A DNA stretch of 64,000 nucleotides from Clostridia bacterium (GCA_017394835.1 JAFPXD010000024.1:49391-113390); one strand, 5' to 3'. Shown: positions 16,763 through 25,024, counted from the first letter of the stretch. Numbers and translations: made by a program. The notes: generated from the letters alone by a model not told the origin.

Positions 16763-17361
16763 AGGTCGTAGAACTGCCTGTTGGACAGTTAAGAACCGGC
16801 TTCGGAAACCCTCGTAAGATTGCCAAGAAGAAGAAAGACAAGCTCAGACAATCGCTTGAAGACCTTGGCGATTTCGGCTCCTTCGTCATTGACGAGAATG
16901 ACAACCTCATAGCAGGAAACCAGAGAGCATCGATACTCAAGGAGAAAGATCCCGACACGAGAGTCCTTTGCAAAAGGCTCATCGGCTACACAGACGCCGA
17001 GAAGAGAGCCATCAACATAAAGGACAACACCCACGAAGGTGAATGGGATCTCGACCTTCTTGCAGATTGGACTGCAGACCTGAACATGAGCCTCGGAATC
17101 GATCCGAAGAGCAAGAACATTCAGGACCGGAAAATCCCGCAGATGGAGCTCATTCGATACGAGAAGTACAACTACGTCATGATAGTATGCAGGAACGAGG
17201 TCGATTACCTCAACCTGCAAAGGCTTCTCGGCATAGAGGGCGGCAAGGTGCTTATAGCCAAGCGACGCAAAATCAAAGGGCGAGCCATTTGGTTTGACGA
17301 TATAAAAGCTCAGATAATCCCGAAGAAAGAGGAAGACAACAAAGGAGGCGACACTGAATGA
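16741..17361 (+). CDS. ParB/sulfiredoxin-like domain protein
   Basis: A 206-residue protein whose first about 85 residues match the ParB N-terminal domain: VVELPVGQLRTGFGNPRKI, LRQSLEDLGDFGSFVIDEND and the signature LIAGNQRASILKE. A second domain (about 125-195) is unassigned. In phages such domains are often attached to DNA methylases or act as nucleases/CTPases; no methylase motif is present here. It overlaps the mutase gene by 22 bases and the ATP-grasp gene by 4, so it is translated with them. It may recognise or act on DNA in the cassette's pathway. Confidence 0.8.
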   Translation: MDEERRIEVVELPVGQLRTGFGNPRKIAKKKKDKLRQSLEDLGDFGSFVIDENDNLIAGNQRASILKEKDPDTRVLCKRLIGYTDAEKRAINIKDNTHEGEWDLDLLADWTADLNMSLGIDPKSKNIQDRKIPQMELIRYEKYNYVMIVCRNEVDYLNLQRLLGIEGGKVLIAKRRKIKGRAIWFDDIKAQIIPKKEEDNKGGDTE

Positions 17362-18383
17362 TAGGCATTATGATTACAGGGTGCTCGATGCACTCGAACG
17401 ATCTGATTAACGTTCTCAGGGACAACTACGACAACGAGGAAATCAAGATCGTTGGTATCAACTGCGAAGACACTGCGCTGCTTCGCAAAGGCGTAGACGC
17501 CGGGTACGTCGTTCCGAGGATTACGGAACCGGACTACATCTCCACAGTAATAGACATCTGCAAGATAGAAGGAGTAGACGTTATCTTCCCCTTCATAACT
17601 GCAGAGCTGCCTATCATGGCGGCGAATAAGGAGCACATAGAGAGGCACGGCATAAAGGTCTCCGTCGCAAGCGAAGCTGCTCTTCGTGACGTCGGCGATA
17701 AGGTTACGCTCAGCAAGCGTTACCCCTCTCTTATGCCCAGGCAGGCTCTTGCTCGCACCGCAAAGGACTGCTTTGAGTTCGCCGCCTCTGTCGGCTACCC
17801 GAACAAGCCTATATGCTGTAAGCTCCCGGATCGCTGCGGTGGGCTCGGCTTTTCAGTCGTTGACGAGGAAAAGGGCTTGGACATGACTCTGTTCAATAAG
17901 TTCGGGCGCAACAGATACATCAACTTCTCCATGCTGACTCAGCTCGTCGAACATGCAGGCAGCGAGGTTATCCTTCAGGAGTTCGAGGAAGGCAGCGACT
18001 ACAGCATGTGCGGTCTTGCAGAGAACGGCAAGCTCCTCTTCGGTCTTGGCTTCGAGGCTTCCCTCATGGCGTTCGGCTCTGCGATGTTCGCCAACATCAA
18101 GCAGAACGACGAAGCCTACCGGATAGCTGAACAGATAGTAAGCGACTCCGGACTCGACGGCAACTTCTGCTGTGACTTCATTCTGAAGGAAGACGGCAGC
18201 GTCAAGCTTCTCGAAGTCAATCCTCGCCTCAGCGCCACGCTCCCCTTCATAGCGAAAGCCGGGCTCAACCTCCCTTACCTCAGAGCGATTCAGCTCCTCG
18301 GCAGGGACGTTTCCAAAATGGAGTTCGACATCAACTACGCTCTTAGGATGAGCAAGAACTATGAGTCCGAGTACTTCGTTTAA
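17358..18383 (+). CDS. ATP-grasp ligase (carbamoyl-phosphate-synthase-like)
   Basis: A 341-residue enzyme of the ATP-grasp superfamily, which joins a carboxylate to an amine or thiol through an acyl-phosphate. It has a pre-ATP-grasp Rossmann-like part (ITGCSMHSNDLINVL, VDVIFPFITAELP), an ATP-binding part (PICCKLPDRCGGLGFSVV, VILQEFEEGSDYSM) and the metal-binding end FCCDFILKEDGSVKLLEVNPR. The gene starts in an ATGA overlap with the ParB-like gene. Substrate unknown; in this context it may couple an amino acid or amine to a nucleotide or sugar. Confidence 0.88.
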   Translation: MIGIMITGCSMHSNDLINVLRDNYDNEEIKIVGINCEDTALLRKGVDAGYVVPRITEPDYISTVIDICKIEGVDVIFPFITAELPIMAANKEHIERHGIKVSVASEAALRDVGDKVTLSKRYPSLMPRQALARTAKDCFEFAASVGYPNKPICCKLPDRCGGLGFSVVDEEKGLDMTLFNKFGRNRYINFSMLTQLVEHAGSEVILQEFEEGSDYSMCGLAENGKLLFGLGFEASLMAFGSAMFANIKQNDEAYRIAEQIVSDSGLDGNFCCDFILKEDGSVKLLEVNPRLSATLPFIAKAGLNLPYLRAIQLLGRDVSKMEFDINYALRMSKNYESEYFV

Positions 18384-19086
18384 TATCTACTGCATGTCCT
18401 ATAAGAGGTCCGACGCCATCCTCACCAAGCATCTGCTTGAGTACTGCACCTACGTCGTGCGTGAGAGCGAGGCAGACCTTTATAGGGCGGCAGGGGTAGA
18501 CGACCTCCTCGTCATTCCCGAAGGAGAAGCATGGAGCTTCATGTCCACGCTCTACTGGATAATCAGACACGCACCTGAAGACGTCATCTTCGTTGCAGAC
18601 GATGATATTGAAAGGTTCGTTTACAGAATAGACGATGTGAGGAACATCGAAAACGAAGACGGAACGCCTGATGTTGAAACTGTCACAGCCGAAATCGAAA
18701 GGATCGCTCAGCTCGTTTCAGACCTCAATATCGGGCTTGCGTTCGACCAGAACTCTTTGGCGCCTTACGCTTATGACGCAGAGTTCAAGTTCGTAGGTGT
18801 TCCCGCCCACATGCGGTGGATTAACAGGAGAGCCCTGAAAGCGACTTATGACAGGAAAGATCCGGCAGCCTCTGACATCGATATGATGATGCAGGAGCTC
18901 ATGAGGAACCGAATAATCCTTCAGCCCAGGTACTTCTGCGTGAAAGCCCACATGGACCTCAACGAAGGAGCCACAAGGACGAGGAAAGGTCATCTCATCC
19001 TCATAGAATCGCTCAAGAATAAATGGGGAAAGTATTATGGGTACAATCACAAGAGAAATATCCCTCAAATCAACGTCCAAAGATAG
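18361..19086 (+). CDS. TAGT-like (GT-A fold) glycosyltransferase
   Basis: A 241-residue protein that reads like the TET-associated glycosyltransferase type: FNIYCMSYKRSD at the start, then YCTYVVRESEADLYRAAG, LLVIPEGEAWSF, and a metal-binding VIFVADDDIERF (near residues 78-89), a strong GT-A DxD motif, with SDIDMMMQELMRNR and a final NEGATRTRKGH. Members of this family in phages are predicted to put sugars on hydroxylated DNA bases. No TET/JBP oxygenase or pyrimidine hydroxymethylase is visible in this window. Overlaps both neighbours in the cassette. Family call moderately sure; acceptor unknown. Confidence 0.72.
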   Translation: MSPSTSFNIYCMSYKRSDAILTKHLLEYCTYVVRESEADLYRAAGVDDLLVIPEGEAWSFMSTLYWIIRHAPEDVIFVADDDIERFVYRIDDVRNIENEDGTPDVETVTAEIERIAQLVSDLNIGLAFDQNSLAPYAYDAEFKFVGVPAHMRWINRRALKATYDRKDPAASDIDMMMQELMRNRIILQPRYFCVKAHMDLNEGATRTRKGHLILIESLKNKWGKYYGYNHKRNIPQINVQR

Positions 19087-20209
19087 GCTCGACAGTCTTC
19101 AGCCGTGCTACCTCTTCTCAGCAGACAAGTTTTACGCCAATGCAAGGTCGTTCATCTCGGCGTTCAAAGAAACGTTTGATGATTTCACGCTCGCATACAG
19201 CACGAAGACTTGCCCCCACATGCTCGTACTGTCAGAGCTCCGTCAAGTGAAAGGTGCGAATATAGAGATAGTATCACCGAGAGAACTGTTTCTCGCAAAG
19301 CTCGCCGGCTTTGAAGATAATGAAATCGTCTACAACGGCGTCATACCCGACGACGAGAACAAGTTCAGGATAGCTGCCCACGGAGGCATAGTGAACCTCG
19401 AAAACCCGAATGAAGTCCGAAGGCTCGCCGAGCTCGCATTCAGGACGAAGACAAGGATCGAGGTAGGGCTCCGTGTGAACCTCGACATAGACGAGAGCCG
19501 AAAGTGGAAGTCACGGTTCGGCATCCTCCCCGGAACAGACGCCTATAAGGAGTGCTTTGAGCTCCAGTCCGATTACTTCGAGATCGTAGGCTTCCATATC
19601 CACGTTCACGGGTGTAGGAGTATCGAAATGTGGATGAACAGGGCTGCAAAGCTTGGTTGGCTCGGTAAGACCGTAAAGAACCTGAAATACCTCGACTTCG
19701 GCAGCAATATGTTCGGTTTCATGGACGACAGATTAGCCGCACAATTCGATACCCCTATCCCTACCTTCCAAGAGTACGCAAAAGCCATCTACCACGAGCT
19801 CAATGCGTTATACGACGTAATTCCGACCATCATCATAGAAGCAGGAACCCCCATCGTCGCTGACACGATGAGCGTTGTCGGGAAGGTGGAGAACATCTAC
19901 GAAAGAGGCTTCGATACCATTGCCACGGCAAGCTGCAGCGTCTATGACTTCGGATTCTTCCACGGTTCAGACAAGAAGGTCCCCATGGACGTTGTTCACA
20001 GGTCGCAAGGCAAGGAGTACAGCAACGTCGAAATATTCGGCTACGCATGTACGGAAGACGATACGCTCTGTAAGTCGTACTCCGGAAGGCTCGCAATCGG
20101 CGACCTGCTTATATTCAGGAACCTCGGAGCGTATGCAGTTTCGCTCAGGACTGACTTCATCAAGACCAGGATGCCTGTCTACGCCATCGACGAGATATTA
20201 CAGGAATAA
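19037..20209 (+). CDS. Fold-type III PLP enzyme (LysA/diaminopimelate decarboxylase-like)
   Basis: A 390-residue PLP enzyme of the alanine racemase/DapDC barrel family. PLP lysine in LAYSTKTCPHM (near residue 55), VGFHIHVHG, IIEAGTPIVADT in place of the usual EPGR, the C-terminal partner-subunit motif FGYACTEDDTL, and GDLLIFRNLGAYAVS. The Gly-rich phosphate loop normally GGG reads FGSNMFG. These changes suggest an amino acid other than diaminopimelate, or racemase-like chemistry. It is the last gene of the cassette and overlaps the glycosyltransferase by 50 bases. It may supply an amine for the ATP-grasp enzyme. Confidence 0.88.
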   Translation: MGTITREISLKSTSKDRLDSLQPCYLFSADKFYANARSFISAFKETFDDFTLAYSTKTCPHMLVLSELRQVKGANIEIVSPRELFLAKLAGFEDNEIVYNGVIPDDENKFRIAAHGGIVNLENPNEVRRLAELAFRTKTRIEVGLRVNLDIDESRKWKSRFGILPGTDAYKECFELQSDYFEIVGFHIHVHGCRSIEMWMNRAAKLGWLGKTVKNLKYLDFGSNMFGFMDDRLAAQFDTPIPTFQEYAKAIYHELNALYDVIPTIIIEAGTPIVADTMSVVGKVENIYERGFDTIATASCSVYDFGFFHGSDKKVPMDVVHRSQGKEYSNVEIFGYACTEDDTLCKSYSGRLAIGDLLIFRNLGAYAVSLRTDFIKTRMPVYAIDEILQE

Positions 20210-20237
20210 ATATATTTTGCTCATTGTCTTCATTCGC

Positions 20238-20266
20238 TTGTAAACTGTACGGTTTAGTGGTAGAAT
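20238..20266 (+). promoter_or_regulatory. Promoter with degenerate operator in spacer
   Basis: TTGTAA (20238-20243), 17-base spacer, TAGAAT (20261-20266). The spacer holds GTACGGTTTAGTGG, matching 10 of 14 positions of the TTACCGTTTAGTAA operator at 47694. It drives the gene at 20309. Confidence 0.65.
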
Positions 20267-20308
20267 AATATTACCAAATAAACTATTATGGTTAGGAGGC
20301 GATAATGT

Positions 20309-20983
20309 TTGGAATTGAAAACGAAGAATGGCTACGACATGTACGCCATGTCTTCCATGCTGCAGAAAGCGATTCGACGGAAGGACATTCCACATGCCGC
20401 TTACGCAGCGAACGAGCTGTCAGAGAAGTACAGGAAGTATCTCTGGAAGAGGCTGCTCACCGTATCGGCTGAAGACTGCTACGGTATAATGACAAAGGAG
20501 ATAGTCGCATTGGAAGCGGCAGACGAATTTGTCAATAAGGGCAGCAAAGGAGTGAACGACCTGTTCATAGCAAAGGCAGTCGTCCTGCTGTGCATGGCAC
20601 GGAAGAACAGGGACGCCGATTACGTCGCCTGCAACTTCATGTGGGGCGACAGGCTTCTCACCGACGAAGAGTTCGACAAGTTCGTTGACTACGAGCAAGT
20701 CGCACGGCTCAAGATGGAGCATGGAGAAATAGTCCCGGACTACGTGTACGACTGCCATACATGGCAGGGGAAGCGCAAAGGGCTCACCGCACGAGATATG
20801 TTCCAGACAGAGAACGCTGCGCTTCAGCCGAAGCAGATTGGCTTCTTTGATGAAGGGAGCTATGGAAACTACTATCAGCACTTCAAAGAGCAAGGAGCCA
20901 TATCGCCTCAGAGCGACAGAAAGTGGAAAGCGTTCATGGCAGGGAAAGAAACTGATCCGACGCACAACGGAGAGAACATCTGA
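20309..20983 (+). CDS. RarA/MgsA C-terminal-like phage protein
   Basis: A 224-residue protein with ALQKAIRR-type start (SSMLQKAIRRKDIPHAAYAANEL) and WKRLLTVSAEDCYG, a pattern I associate with the C-terminal domain of RarA/MgsA clamp-loader-like proteins that occurs alone in Firmicutes phages. The start is read as TTG at 20309, 9 bases after AGGAGG; the ATG at 20305 is in another frame that stops after 55 codons. It has its own promoter and is followed by a terminator. Exact role unknown. Confidence 0.7.
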   Translation: MELKTKNGYDMYAMSSMLQKAIRRKDIPHAAYAANELSEKYRKYLWKRLLTVSAEDCYGIMTKEIVALEAADEFVNKGSKGVNDLFIAKAVVLLCMARKNRDADYVACNFMWGDRLLTDEEFDKFVDYEQVARLKMEHGEIVPDYVYDCHTWQGKRKGLTARDMFQTENAALQPKQIGFFDEGSYGNYYQHFKEQGAISPQSDRKWKAFMAGKETDPTHNGENI

Positions 20984-20998
20984 CAACAAGAAAAGGAG

Positions 20999-21023
20999 AA
21001 CGCCTGCGAAAGCGGGCGTTTTT
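20999..21023 (+). terminator. Rho-independent terminator
   Basis: 9-bp stem AACGCCTGC/GCGGGCGTT (one wobble pair), GAAA loop and TTTTT, 15 bases after the 20309 gene and just before the acetyltransferase start. Confidence 0.85.
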
Positions 21024-21027
21024 GCTT

Positions 21028-21513
21028 ATGCCAATCTACGAGTTAAAAGAATGCACCGCTGTTTACGTCCTCGACGTCATCGATTACGATGAAGAGTTTA
21101 AGCGGAGCGGTGAAACCTGTAAGGTGCTCGGCAGAGCGCATACCATCGGCTTTGCTCAATGGTATCGGGAAATGAAAGAAGACAGACATACGATTCATGT
21201 CTGTTTTTTTGTTAACAATGAGCTTGCAGGCATTGGAAGGGTGACTCCTGAACCAATCCACCTTGCAAACGGAAACCTTGGGTACGGCTTGAGACCGTCA
21301 TTCAGGAACAAAGGGTACGCAGTCGTAATGCTTCGGATGATGGAAGAGTTCTGCGTCAGCCTCGGAATGGACCGCATAACGGCATGTGTTGAAGCGGGGA
21401 ACGCTCCCTCTGTAGCCGCCCTTCAGAAGGCAGGCTATGTATGCACTGGGACGATTTACGATTGGATAGGAGGGCGTAAAGCTATAGAGATGGTACTCGC
21501 TGCAAGGAGGTAA
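21028..21513 (+). CDS. GNAT family N-acetyltransferase
   Basis: A 161-residue acyl-CoA transferase: LAGIGRVTPEPIHLANGNLGYGLRPSFRNKGY contains the acetyl-CoA-binding R/Q-x-x-G-x-G/A-type loop (RPSFRNKGY), then a typical C-terminal NAPSVAALQKAGY. Substrate unknown. It starts 4 bases after a terminator with no clear ribosome site, and a second terminator lies within its coding sequence at 21182-21210, so its expression is unusual. It sits between the metabolic cassette and the terminase genes; phage GNATs in such places may modify DNA bases (as Mom does) or proteins, but no Mom motif was identified. Confidence 0.85.
   Translation: MPIYELKECTAVYVLDVIDYDEEFKRSGETCKVLGRAHTIGFAQWYREMKEDRHTIHVCFFVNNELAGIGRVTPEPIHLANGNLGYGLRPSFRNKGYAVVMLRMMEEFCVSLGMDRITACVEAGNAPSVAALQKAGYVCTGTIYDWIGGRKAIEMVLAARR
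21182..21210 (+). terminator. Terminator-like hairpin inside the GNAT gene
   Basis: Perfect 8-bp stem ACAGACAT/ATGTCTGT, 7-base loop, then seven T. It is in sense orientation inside an open acetyltransferase frame, where it encodes a normal beta-strand (HTIHVCFFV). Confidence 0.7.
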
Positions 21514-21518
21514 AAAGG

Positions 21519-22028
21519 ATGGCGAACGAAGACAACCTGCATCCCGTCCGAACCGAGAAAGAAGCGAGAGAAAAGGGAAGACAAGGAGGCATCAAGTCAG
21601 GAGAAGCAAGACGGAGAAAAAGGGACATGAAAGCAGCCATTCGACTGCTCATGGACATGCCTGCGACATCGCCCAATACCACCTCCCTGATGAGCGAGCT
21701 CGGCTTGGAAAAGGAAGACCAGACGAACCTCATGGCAGTCGTATTAGCCATGTATAACGAAGCATTGCACGGCAGCGTTTCTGCTGCCGCTTTCCTTCGT
21801 GATACAGCCGGCATGAACCCATCGCATAAGGAGAACCTTGCCATGAGGAAGGAAGAGATGAAGCTCAGGCGTGAAGAGTTCGACTACAGGCGCCAGAAAG
21901 AGGCAGGTATCGAGTACGAGATTGAAGACCTCGATGAGATAGAAGGTATTATTTATGGCGACGACAACGTTTGCGAAGCAACGGGTAAGCCTGAAGGATC
22001 TGAAACGACGGAAGACAATACCGTTTAA
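21519..22028 (+). CDS. terS: Terminase small subunit-like protein
   Basis: A 169-residue, charged helical protein immediately upstream of and overlapping the large terminase gene. N-terminus EKGRQGGIKSGEARRRKRDMKAAI is a basic DNA-binding segment, followed by a helical domain (TTSLMSELGLEKEDQTNLMAVVLAMYNEA) that in this family replaces the usual HTH. It would recognise the packaging site and regulate TerL. AAGGAGG precedes the start. Confidence 0.78.
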   Translation: MANEDNLHPVRTEKEAREKGRQGGIKSGEARRRKRDMKAAIRLLMDMPATSPNTTSLMSELGLEKEDQTNLMAVVLAMYNEALHGSVSAAAFLRDTAGMNPSHKENLAMRKEEMKLRREEFDYRRQKEAGIEYEIEDLDEIEGIIYGDDNVCEATGKPEGSETTEDNTV

Positions 22029-23373
22029 TTTCAGCCCCAAGCATATCAGGTACATCAGGAAGTGCAGATACTGCACGTTCAACTTCCTCGAAGGCGCTGT
22101 CCGTTCCGGTAAGACCGTCGATAACGTATTTGCCTTTGCTCACGAGCTCATGACCACCCCGGACAGGATTCACCTTGCCACCGGCTCCACGATGGGTAAC
22201 GCCAAGCTCAATATAGGCGACGCCAATGGCTTTGGACTTGAGTGGATATTCCGTGGACAGTGCAAATGGACTCGATACAAGAACCTCGACGCCCTCGTTA
22301 TCAAAGGACCGCTCACTCACTTCAAGACCAAGGTCGTCATCTTCTCCGGAGCCGGAAACCAGTATTCGTACCAAAAGATACGTGGTAACAGCTATGGGAT
22401 GTGGATTGCGACCGAGATAAACCTCCACCATGATAACCTCATCAAGGAGGCGTTCAACCGTACTCTGGCATCCAAGAACAGAAAGATATTCTGGGATCTG
22501 AACCCGTGTCATCCCAATTCCCCGATATACACGGAGTACATCGACAAGTACAAAAAGCTTGACGAGGAAGGCACATTGCTCGGCGGTTACAACTATGAGC
22601 ACATGACCATCTTCGACAACATCAACATCTCCGAGCAAAGGATAGCTGAAATCGTAAGCCAGTACGATCCGGACTCCGTATGGTATGTCCGGGACATCCT
22701 TGGTGTACGAAGTGTTGCAGAAGGGCTCATCTTCCCCAAGTTCGCCTCCGTCAGTCAGTCGAGGAACAACACGATGCTCATCTCCACAGACGAAGCCAAA
22801 CAGCTCCGTGCGAGCGGCAAGTTCTTGAGCATCAACATCGGCGTAGACTTCGGCGGCAACGGCTCAGGTCACGCATTTGTATGTTCTGCCATCACGCAAG
22901 GCTATTCCGACCTGATAGCACTCTCCTCGGAGCTCCACAAGGACAAGGACATCGATCCGGAAATCCTCGGCGAGCTCTTCGTTTCGTTCGTCAAGCGTAT
23001 GCTGAGGGAGTACGGAGCGATTACCAACGTGTACTGCGATAATGCAGAGCCAGTCCTCATCAGAGGCTTGAAAAAGTCATTGGTGAAAGCACGGCTCGGC
23101 AACATCAACATCGGCAATGCCAAGAAGTACAGGATAAACGACCGAATCTATGCGGCTTCCACGCTTATAGCTATGGACCGCTTCAAATATACGCCAGACG
23201 CCAAAACCCTCGAAGGCGCTATGCAGACAGCGGTGTGGGATGAGAAGAAAATCGACAAAGTAAGGCTCGACGACGGAACATCCGACATCGATACCCTCGA
23301 CGCATTTGAATACAGCTATGAACGCAGTATTCGCTACCTCGTAGACAAGATACCCGTAGGTGATGACGAATGA
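21955..23373 (+). CDS. terL: Terminase large subunit
   Basis: A 472-residue packaging motor with an N-terminal ATPase (Walker A EGAVRSGKT near residue 46, Walker B region YGMWIATEINLHH) and a C-terminal RNaseH-like nuclease (INIGVDFGGNGSGHAFV, YCDNAEPVLI, DTLDAFEYS). PBSX/SPP1-type relatives are common in siphoviruses. It overlaps terS by 74 bases and the portal gene by 4. Confidence 0.95.
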   Translation: MATTTFAKQRVSLKDLKRRKTIPFNFSPKHIRYIRKCRYCTFNFLEGAVRSGKTVDNVFAFAHELMTTPDRIHLATGSTMGNAKLNIGDANGFGLEWIFRGQCKWTRYKNLDALVIKGPLTHFKTKVVIFSGAGNQYSYQKIRGNSYGMWIATEINLHHDNLIKEAFNRTLASKNRKIFWDLNPCHPNSPIYTEYIDKYKKLDEEGTLLGGYNYEHMTIFDNINISEQRIAEIVSQYDPDSVWYVRDILGVRSVAEGLIFPKFASVSQSRNNTMLISTDEAKQLRASGKFLSINIGVDFGGNGSGHAFVCSAITQGYSDLIALSSELHKDKDIDPEILGELFVSFVKRMLREYGAITNVYCDNAEPVLIRGLKKSLVKARLGNINIGNAKKYRINDRIYAASTLIAMDRFKYTPDAKTLEGAMQTAVWDEKKIDKVRLDDGTSDIDTLDAFEYSYERSIRYLVDKIPVGDDE

Positions 23374-24830
23374 ATATCTTTGAAAGAATAAGAAAGGCGG
23401 TGGGAGGATTGTTCAGCTCCACCAAGTTAGAATCTGCTCTCGACATTAAGCTTGCCGTATCGTCCAAGATGGAAAACGCCATCTCGCTTTGGACGAGAAT
23501 GTTTCAGGACAATCCTCCTTGGGCAAGCGACGTAACGGAAGACGCCACGCTATGCCTGCCCAACTCCATAGCCTCTGAGGTCGCAAGGCTCGTTACCGTT
23601 GAAATGGTCTCAAAGGTCACAGGCAGTCCCAGAGCCGACTACATCAACTCGCAGTACAAGTCTGTCATAGAGAAAGCACGTATCTACACGGAGTTCGCCT
23701 GCGGCATGGGCGGCATAGTCCTCAAGCCCTACATCTCCGGAGAAAAGATACCCGTTGCTGTAGTCTACGCTGAAGACTTCTATCCTACCACATTCGACTC
23801 TGACGGCGACATCACAGGCGCATGCTTCCTCGATTACGCCTACGATGACAGGTACAGGTACACGAGGGTAGAGGAGCACGGCTACGAAGACAACGGAATG
23901 TACTTCATCCGAAACAAGTGCTTCAGGCAGCCCATCATCGATCTGTCCACAGGCAGCGAGAACCTTGGGCAGGAAGTACCGCTCGCTTCTGTACCCGAAT
24001 GGGCAGAAGTAGCTGAGTACATCACGCTTGGGCATATCGAAAAGCCCCTGTTCTCGTACTTCAAGATGCCGTTTGCCAACAACGTAGAACCCAAATCCCC
24101 TCTCGGCGTTTCAGTCTTCGCCAGGGCAGTAAAGCTCATCAAGAAGGCAGACAAGCTCTGGTCTGAGATTATGTGGGAGTACGAGGGAGGCGAGCTCGCC
24201 ATCAACGTATCGAGCAACCTGTTCGCAAGGGACTTGAGCGGTATGCCTATCGTTCCTGAAGGAAGAGAGCGCCTCTTCAAAAACATCTTTGACTTTGACG
24301 ATGAAAACTTCGTCAACACCTTCAACCCGGCGTTCCGTGACTCGTCCCTGTTCAACGGTCTCAACCGTACTCTTCAGCGCATCGAGTTCCAGTGCGGTCT
24401 TGCATACGGAACGCTCTCAGATCCCGCCAACGTAGAAAGGACTGCCACCGAAATCAACGCATCGAGGCAGCGGTCTTATTCGACGATACACGATACCCAG
24501 AACTCGCTCGAAAAGGCTCTCCGGAACCTCATCACAGCCATGGACGCCCTGACCACCCTCTACGGGCTTGCTCCTGAAGGCAAGTATGAAGTCACCTTCG
24601 CATGGGATGACAGCATCATCGTAGACGCCGAGGCAGAGCGCATCAGGGACCGTGAGGAGGTCTCTCAGGGGCTCATGCTCCCGTGGGAATACCGAGTCAA
24701 GTGGTACGGTGAAGACGAAGCCACAGCCAAGGCAAAGCTCGACGAACAGCCCGAAATGGACGAGAACGAAATACTCGGATTTGGCTCCGAACCGAAAGGC
24801 GGTGATGGCAGTGGACAAAAAGAGGAGTGA
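23370..24830 (+). CDS. Portal protein (SPP1 gp6-like)
   Basis: A 486-residue protein that forms the dodecameric DNA channel of the capsid. Hallmarks: MNIFERIRKAVGG start, membrane-free mixed fold, PLGVSVFARAVKLIKKADKLWSEIMWE helix and TATEINASRQRSYSTIHDTQNSLEKAL stem region, ending in a Gly/Asp-rich tail. Between terminase and head genes as expected. Confidence 0.92.
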   Translation: MNIFERIRKAVGGLFSSTKLESALDIKLAVSSKMENAISLWTRMFQDNPPWASDVTEDATLCLPNSIASEVARLVTVEMVSKVTGSPRADYINSQYKSVIEKARIYTEFACGMGGIVLKPYISGEKIPVAVVYAEDFYPTTFDSDGDITGACFLDYAYDDRYRYTRVEEHGYEDNGMYFIRNKCFRQPIIDLSTGSENLGQEVPLASVPEWAEVAEYITLGHIEKPLFSYFKMPFANNVEPKSPLGVSVFARAVKLIKKADKLWSEIMWEYEGGELAINVSSNLFARDLSGMPIVPEGRERLFKNIFDFDDENFVNTFNPAFRDSSLFNGLNRTLQRIEFQCGLAYGTLSDPANVERTATEINASRQRSYSTIHDTQNSLEKALRNLITAMDALTTLYGLAPEGKYEVTFAWDDSIIVDAEAERIRDREEVSQGLMLPWEYRVKWYGEDEATAKAKLDEQPEMDENEILGFGSEPKGGDGSGQKEE

Positions 24831-25014
24831 CCTCTTCAACGGCTCAGGCTATCCCGATCCGACAGCCTATGCCTGCATTCTCAAGGAGAATGACCTTGAG
24901 AAGAAATGCAGTCTGCTCATCAAGGTCGTCAAAACAGTAATCGAGCTCAGCGGCTTTGAGGTCGTTGGCAGGATCGTCATCAGGGACAAGAAATCCGGGC
25001 GATTATTCAAGTAG
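24805..25014 (+). CDS. Small hypothetical head-region protein
   Basis: A 69-residue frame overlapping the end of the portal gene by 26 bases. Its ATG at 24805 lies behind GAAAGGCGG. Sequence: charged N-terminus, Cys pair, and VIRDKKSGRLFK at the end. No family recognised. Position in the head operon makes it likely to be translated. Confidence 0.6.
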   Translation: MAVDKKRSDLFNGSGYPDPTAYACILKENDLEKKCSLLIKVVKTVIELSGFEVVGRIVIRDKKSGRLFK

Positions 25015-25024
25015 GTGAACGCCA

